A DNA stretch of 10,471 nt from NCBI GenBank assembly GCA_046483725.1, contig JAWOCQ010000038.1:1-10471 (forward strand), given 5' to 3'. The notes beneath the pieces were generated by a model. The model had not been told where the DNA came from. It searched no databases and worked only from the letters and a program-made list of their open reading frames with translations. A program made the translations under genes and the position numbers. This document shows positions 6,653 through 10,471 of the stretch, piece after piece; the first letter of the stretch is position 1; each line of letters begins with the position of its first letter. The stretch is from T3SED10-47 sp046483725 (GTDB lineage Bacteria > Bipolaricaulota > Bipolaricaulia > Bipolaricaulales > Bipolaricaulaceae).

Positions 6653-6683
6653 CTGACTAGATAGGCCTTTGTCAAGGTATAAC
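6653..6683 (+). promoter_or_regulatory. Possible promoter in the polA / HD-GYP gap
   Basis: A good -10 match, TATAAC (6678-6683), lies in the 105-nt gap. The nearest -35-like hexamer, CTGACT (6653-6658), matches at 4 of 6 but sits 19 nt away, so the pair is weak. The predicted start near 6690 would leave a leader of about 60 nt. The rest of the gap has an AAGGAG ribosome site (6738-6743), 7 nt before the GTG. AAGGTAT (6674-6680) and ATACCTT (6721-6727) form an inverted repeat that overlaps the -10 box. I see no terminator behind polA, so read-through is also possible. Confidence 0.3.
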
Positions 6684-6750
6684 CAGAACTGAGAGTGCAC
6701 AGGGCCGGATAGCCCGCAGCATACCTTACCCCATAGGAAGGAGTGAGCCC

Positions 6751-8364
6751 GTGGCCGGTGACGAGTTCTTCGGGCGTGCAAGCGCACGCCGACTGGGAAC
6801 GAGAGAAGAGCATCAGCCGGGAGCTGACCAGGAGAGGTACATTGGCCTGCTGGGTTCCCTGAGCCGCTTGGCGCTTGCGGAGCCGGACCCGGAAGGGGTG
6901 CTGGAGGTCCTGGCAGAGAGCCTGGCGGAGTTCTTCGCGGCCGATGGCTGTTGTATCTCCTTGTGGGACCAAGCTAGGGGTACCGCCGTCCCGCAGGCCT
7001 CTTGGGGGGAGCTGGGAGGTGACTGCGGCCACCCTGATTTGGCCGAGGCCGTGCTGCAGGCGGGCCAGCCTTGCTCCTTGGAGGACGTTGGGGAATGCGA
7101 GGAGGGGCTGTCCGTCCGATCAATCCTTGGTCTTCCCCTGCTGTCTGGGGGGGGATGGCTTGGTACGGCAATACTCGGTTTCCGGTGGGTTCGGGAATTC
7201 CACTCCGAGGAGCTCCGCCGGGCTGGGCACCTGGCTGCGCAAGTCTCTCTGGCCATCTCCCGGGCGCTCCTCCTCACAGAGGCCCGTGGTCGCAGCCGGG
7301 AGTTGGAGGCACTCCACCAAGCAAGTTTGCACCTCACCGCCAGCTTGAACCTCTCCCAGGTGCTCTCCGCCATTTTAGAGCAGGCGCAGCGGCTAATGGC
7401 CGCCCGAGAAACCCACGTACACCTGTGGGATGGAGAACGGCTCACGTGGGGCACCGCGCGCGCTCCGGGCAAGTGGCTGGAGAATGAAGGATGGAGGTTG
7501 CAAGCGTTGAGCTACGCTGTGGCCCGCACGGGTGAGCGGGCCGTGATCCCCGACCTGCGCGCCGATCCCCGATGCAGCGGCTGGGGATGGGACGGGGCGG
7601 TGGCCGGGCTCCCGTTGAAGGTGGGTGAACGGGTGGTGGGGGTTATGAACCTGGTATGGGCGGACCCCCACGCGGTTACCGATGAGGAGCTGCGCGTGCT
7701 TGAGCTTCTGGCCGATCAAGCCGCTTTAGCGGTGGAAAACGCCCGCCTGTTCGGAGAGGTCTCCCGCGGGCTGGCCAAGCTCAAGCGTACATTGGAAGGC
7801 GTGATCGACGCGGTGGTGGCCACGGTGGAGGCCAGGGATCCGTTTACCGCCGGGCACCAACGGCGGGTGAGCCAGCTTGCCTGTGCTGTAGCCCGTGAGC
7901 TGGGGCTCGGGGAGGAGGAGGTCGAGGGCATCCGGGTGGCGGGACTCGTACATGACCTGGGTAAGGTCTCTGTGCCGGCGGAGATACTGAACAAGCCTGG
8001 CCGGCTCGGGAGGCTGGAGTTCGAGCTCATCAAGCGCCATCCACAGGTGGGCTGCAACATTCTGAAGGGAATCGAGTTTCCCGGGTCGGTGGGGGAGATC
8101 GTGCTCCAACACCACGAGCGGCTGGACGGCTCCGGCTACCCGAACGGAATCTGCGGTGAGGACATGCTGCTCGGGGCGAAGATCCTCGCCGTGGCCGATG
8201 TTGTAGAGGCCATCGCCTCCGATCGTCCCTACCGCCCCGGCTCGGGGACGGAGAAGGCGCTGGAGCATGTCGTGCGCTGCCGGGGGGAGCTGTACGATCC
8301 CGAAGTTGTGGACGCGTGTCTGTGCCTGTTCACCGAGCGCCGCTTCCATTTTGCCCAAGAGTAG
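6751..8364 (+). CDS. GAF-GAF-HD-GYP signalling protein, predicted c-di-GMP phosphodiesterase
   Basis: This cytoplasmic signal-transduction protein of 537 residues has no signal peptide or membrane segment. Two GAF-like sensor domains (about 46-175 and 195-335) are joined by helical linkers. They precede an HD-GYP domain (about 351-530) that in this family hydrolyses cyclic di-GMP. The catalytic set is intact: EARDPFTAGHQRRV (His369), LVHDLGK (His401, Asp402), KRHPQVG, QHHERLDGSGYPNG (His454; GYP 462-464) and ADVVEAIASDRPYRP. The first GAF domain has Cys67-Cys68 and further cysteines, but the ligands of both domains are unknown. The GTG start at 6751 is well placed 7 nt after AAGGAG. A run of eight G (7147-7154) falls in codons 133-135, before the catalytic domain. 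It follows polA on the same strand but is functionally unrelated to it. HD-GYP activity is likely; the signals sensed are not known. Confidence 0.9.
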   Translation: MAGDEFFGRASARRLGTREEHQPGADQERYIGLLGSLSRLALAEPDPEGVLEVLAESLAEFFAADGCCISLWDQARGTAVPQASWGELGGDCGHPDLAEAVLQAGQPCSLEDVGECEEGLSVRSILGLPLLSGGGWLGTAILGFRWVREFHSEELRRAGHLAAQVSLAISRALLLTEARGRSRELEALHQASLHLTASLNLSQVLSAILEQAQRLMAARETHVHLWDGERLTWGTARAPGKWLENEGWRLQALSYAVARTGERAVIPDLRADPRCSGWGWDGAVAGLPLKVGERVVGVMNLVWADPHAVTDEELRVLELLADQAALAVENARLFGEVSRGLAKLKRTLEGVIDAVVATVEARDPFTAGHQRRVSQLACAVARELGLGEEEVEGIRVAGLVHDLGKVSVPAEILNKPGRLGRLEFELIKRHPQVGCNILKGIEFPGSVGEIVLQHHERLDGSGYPNGICGEDMLLGAKILAVADVVEAIASDRPYRPGSGTEKALEHVVRCRGELYDPEVVDACLCLFTERRFHFAQE

Positions 8365-8396
8365 TGAGCGACTTCTGAGTGCGATGGCAAAACCGC

Positions 8397-8426
8397 TTGA
8401 CGAATTTCCCCTGCTGAGAGTAGTAT
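8397..8426 (+). promoter_or_regulatory. Sigma-70-type promoter for the SH3 lipoprotein gene
   Basis: A -35 box TTGACG (5 of 6 to consensus) at 8397-8402 is followed by an 18-nt spacer and a -10 box TAGTAT (4 of 6) at 8421-8426. Transcription would begin near 8433, giving a leader of about 63 nt before the ATG at 8496. The local AT-richness stands out from the GC-rich surroundings. No hairpin-plus-T-run terminator separates it from the upstream HD-GYP gene. Confidence 0.65.
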
Positions 8427-8495
8427 GTATTACTTAACAAGGGCGTCTGCAGCTTACCATGCGGTGGGCGCGGGACAAGTACGCGGGGGGGCGAG

Positions 8496-9218
8496 ATGGA
8501 CCAGGGCGGAAAAGCGCAAATGACGGTGGTTCAAGCGGTGCGGCTTCTTCTTCTCCTGGGCGTTGCTTTAGTAGTGGTTGGCGGATGTGCTCGGGTGGCG
8601 GCTGATATCGAGGGGTACTCCCCCAGTGAGCTGGTAGAGGTTGAACTCGGCGAGCCGGTGAACCTGTCGGTCACCATAAGCAATACCGGAAACCGGGCGC
8701 GGAGCTTCATCGTTCGGGCCAGGGTGCTGGACAGCCAGGACGCGGTGGTGCGTTCGTATGAGGAGAAACTCGAGGAGCCCTTGGAGCCCGACCAAAACAA
8801 AACCATAACCTGGGAGCATGATCCCCGGCGGGAGGGGGAGTTTTTCCTCCAGTTTAGCTTGTGGGGTGATGAGGACACAATGCTGGACCAGCAGCCGGAT
8901 GTATCCGAGAGATTCATCGTTGTGCGTGACGAAGAGCCCGAGCCGGATGAGGATGAGCCCGCTGAGGCCAAATTCGAGGACGGCGACCGGGTTCGGGTCA
9001 CAGCCAGTGGGCTGCGGGTGCGGGTGAGCCCCGGACTAGATGAGTCACCGGTAGCAAGCCCATACTATGAGGGGACCATGACCCAAGGAAGCACCGGACG
9101 GATCGTCGACGGCCCCGTGGAGAGGGACGACCATATCTGGTGGCGCATTGACTACGACATCGGTGTCGTGGGCTGGTCCGCCCAGGAATATCTAGAGCAC
9201 GAAGGCGGGAACGGCTAG
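8496..9218 (+). CDS. Lipoprotein with beta-sandwich-like region and C-terminal SH3 domain
   Basis: Predicted secreted lipoprotein of 240 residues. The N-terminus has a basic region (Lys6, Arg16), a hydrophobic core (LLLLLGVALVVV) and a lipobox ending in GGC, so Cys31 would be lipidated after cleavage. Residues about 40-140 (EPVNLSVTISNTGNRARSF, later EGEFFLQFSLWGDED) resemble a CARDB or other Ig-like fold common in extracellular proteins. An acidic Glu/Asp/Pro linker (about 144-158) leads to a bacterial SH3 domain (about 160-235). That domain shows GDRVRVTASGLRVRVSPG, then GRIVDGPV, IWWRIDYD and VVGWSAQEYL. Such SH3 domains often bind peptidoglycan or protein partners at the cell surface; no catalytic domain is present. 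The ATG at 8496 follows a G7-CGAG stretch that can serve as ribosome site. ATG at 8520 would also keep the signal peptide. The stop codon is shared base for base with convergent gcvPB. Confidence 0.8.
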   Translation: MDQGGKAQMTVVQAVRLLLLLGVALVVVGGCARVAADIEGYSPSELVEVELGEPVNLSVTISNTGNRARSFIVRARVLDSQDAVVRSYEEKLEEPLEPDQNKTITWEHDPRREGEFFLQFSLWGDEDTMLDQQPDVSERFIVVRDEEPEPDEDEPAEAKFEDGDRVRVTASGLRVRVSPGLDESPVASPYYEGTMTQGSTGRIVDGPVERDDHIWWRIDYDIGVVGWSAQEYLEHEGGNG

Positions 9219-10471
9219 GGTAGCCGCAGCACTGGCTGTCGGGCAGCTTGAGCCTCGTTGAGCCTCCGCACCGGCGTCGCGTGTGGCGCCTGTTGGAGAA
9301 GCTCTGGCTCCTCCCGGGCCTCGTTCGCGATGCGCGTCATCGCCTCGGCGAAAGCGTCCAGCACCTCTCGCGGCTCGGTCTCCGTGGGCTCCACCATCAG
9401 CGCTTCCTTAACGATGAGAGGAAAGTACACGGTGGGCGGGTGGAAGCCGTAGTCCATGAGGCGCTTGGCGATATCTAAGGTGCGGACCTCGCCGAAACCT
9501 TGACCTGAAAGAACGAACTCGTGCTTGCATAGACCATTGTAGGGGAGCTGGAACACCTCCTGAAGCTTGACCCGCAGGTAGTTGGCCGCGAGCACCGCCC
9601 CGGTGGAGACCTCAGCCAGCCCTTCGTCCCCCAGGGTTAGGATGTAGGCCAAGGCCCTTAGGGAGACCAAGAAGTTTCCGTGGTAGGGGTGTACCCGGCC
9701 GATCGACTCAGGGCGGTCCCAGCACAGGGAGAAGCCCTCGCTCTCGCGTACCACGTCCGGCAGGGGGAGGTACGGGGCCACGGCCTCGGAGACCGCCAGC
9801 GGCCCCGCGCCCGGTCCACCTCCGCCGTGGGGTGTGGAGAACGTCTTGTGTAGGTTGAAGTGGAAGATGTCTGCCCCCATGTCCCCTGGGAGCGCGCGGC
9901 CGAGGAACGCGTTCAGGTTCGCCCCGTCGAAGTAGGTCAGGCCCCCTACCTCATGCACAAGGCGGCTTACCTCAGTGATCTCGTCCTCGAAGATCCCCAG
10001 GGTATTGGGCACGGTGAGCATGATTCCGGCGACGTCGTTGTCCAATGCCTCCTCTAGGGCTTGGAGGTCCACCGTCCCTCGGGTGGTTGACTTCAAGGAC
10101 ACCACTCGGAAGCCGGCCATGGCTGCCGAGGCCGGGTTGGTGCCGTGAGAAGAGTCGGGCAGGAGCACCTTGTTGCGTGCCGAAAGCTCGTCCCTCTCCT
10201 GGAAATACTTCTTTAAAAGCAGCATCCCCGTGAGCTCGCCGTGCGCGCCGGCGGCCGGCTGGAGGCTCACCTCGTCCATGCCGGTCACGCTCGCGAGCCC
10301 CTGCTTGAGCCGCCACAGCAGCTCCAGCACCCCTTGCGCTCCCTCCGGGTCTTGCGACGGGTGGAGGCCTGCGAACAGCGCCGCGGCGTCCTCGTGCACC
10401 TTGGGGTTGTACTTCATCGTGCAGCTTCCCAACGGATAGACGTTGCCGTCGATCGAGAACTGCCGGTGGGC
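9215..10471 (-). CDS. gcvPB: Glycine dehydrogenase (decarboxylating) subunit 2, GcvPB, 5' end missing
   Basis: This is the PLP-binding half of the split P-protein of the glycine cleavage system. With GcvPA it decarboxylates glycine and passes the aminomethyl group to lipoyl-GcvH. The 418 visible residues cover most of the protein. The frame is open through base 10471 and, upstream of the TTG at 10432, reads AHRQFSIDGNVYPL into GSCTMKYNPK, the normal internal GcvPB sequence. The true start is therefore outside the window and roughly 60-80 residues are missing. Motifs: SLQPAAGAHGELTGML, DSSHGTNPASAAMAGF, TYFDGANLNAFLGRA and FHFNLHKTFSTPHGGGGPG. The Lys in that last motif (codon 9847-9845) forms the PLP Schiff base. 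HPYHGNFLVSLRALAYI and VEPTETE follow. The stop TAG uses 9217-9215, overlapping the stop of the convergent lipoprotein gene. A two-subunit P-protein is typical of Firmicutes, Thermus, Thermotoga and archaea rather than most Proteobacteria. Confidence 0.96.
   Translation of the reverse strand, partial: AHRQFSIDGNVYPLGSCTMKYNPKVHEDAAALFAGLHPSQDPEGAQGVLELLWRLKQGLASVTGMDEVSLQPAAGAHGELTGMLLLKKYFQERDELSARNKVLLPDSSHGTNPASAAMAGFRVVSLKSTTRGTVDLQALEEALDNDVAGIMLTVPNTLGIFEDEITEVSRLVHEVGGLTYFDGANLNAFLGRALPGDMGADIFHFNLHKTFSTPHGGGGPGAGPLAVSEAVAPYLPLPDVVRESEGFSLCWDRPESIGRVHPYHGNFLVSLRALAYILTLGDEGLAEVSTGAVLAANYLRVKLQEVFQLPYNGLCKHEFVLSGQGFGEVRTLDIAKRLMDYGFHPPTVYFPLIVKEALMVEPTETEPREVLDAFAEAMTRIANEAREEPELLQQAPHATPVRRLNEAQAARQPVLRLP

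Noticed and set aside
6646..6665. Terminator directly after polA
   Set aside because: No GC-rich hairpin followed by a T-run is present at the stop codon or in the following gap.
6695..6730. GCACAGGGC before the HD-GYP gene, resembling the start of a c-di-GMP-I (GEMM) riboswitch
   Set aside because: The nine-base match is tempting next to a c-di-GMP enzyme. However, the following AAACC, GNRA loop and ACGCAAAGCC parts are absent, and only about 40 nt remain before the ribosome site, too short for the second stem.
8459..8495. Small gene starting at ATG 8459 in the lipoprotein leader
   Set aside because: It has no ribosome site, is in another frame from the lipoprotein gene, and runs on as a shadow of the signal-peptide coding region.

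Overview
This is a compact, GC-rich bacterial chromosome segment. It carries nine recognisable reading frames, seven complete and two cut by the window edges. GTG starts are frequent, and genes within a strand touch or overlap by 4 nt. I see no transposase, integrase, phage gene, CRISPR array, tRNA or rRNA, and base composition looks uniform, so it reads as core genome. The gene content fits a free-living, possibly thermophilic or deep-branching bacterium: a two-subunit glycine decarboxylase (GcvPB), a RuvC with the Thermus-type His in its active site, a PolA with all three activity domains, and GAF/HD-GYP signalling. Candidate groups are deep Firmicutes-like lineages, Bipolaricaulota (OP1) or Deinococcus-Thermus relatives, but the sequence alone does not decide this.

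Layout. (1) At 3-137 (+) lies the 3' end of an unidentified gene; it runs 17 nt into the end of murJ. (2) On the minus strand, rplI (ribosomal protein L9) and murJ (lipid II flippase) form a two-gene unit behind a good sigma-70-type promoter at 2119-2091. (3) A 104-bp divergent control region (2066-2169) separates this from a plus-strand operon. Its plus side has an extended -10 box only 8 nt before the folP ATG, which suggests a leaderless folP mRNA. (4) folP, yceD (DUF177), ruvC and polA (2170-6645) are joined by three successive 4-nt stop/start overlaps (ATGA, GTGA, ATGA), so they are probably translationally coupled. They link folate synthesis, 23S rRNA/large-subunit accumulation, Holliday-junction resolution and DNA repair/replication. 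(5) A soluble GAF-GAF-HD-GYP protein (predicted c-di-GMP phosphodiesterase) follows after a 105-nt gap. (6) A lipoprotein with a beta-sandwich-like region and a C-terminal SH3 domain has its own promoter (8397-8426). (7) It converges on gcvPB, and the two stop codons share one CTAG palindrome. gcvPB runs off the right edge.

I did not find a convincing undescribed system. The items most worth checking are the HDS in place of HDE in polymerase motif C of PolA, the likely leaderless folP start with its divergent promoter, the unusual folP-yceD-ruvC-polA operon (yceD without rpmF, ruvC without ruvAB), and an 8-G tract in the signalling gene.
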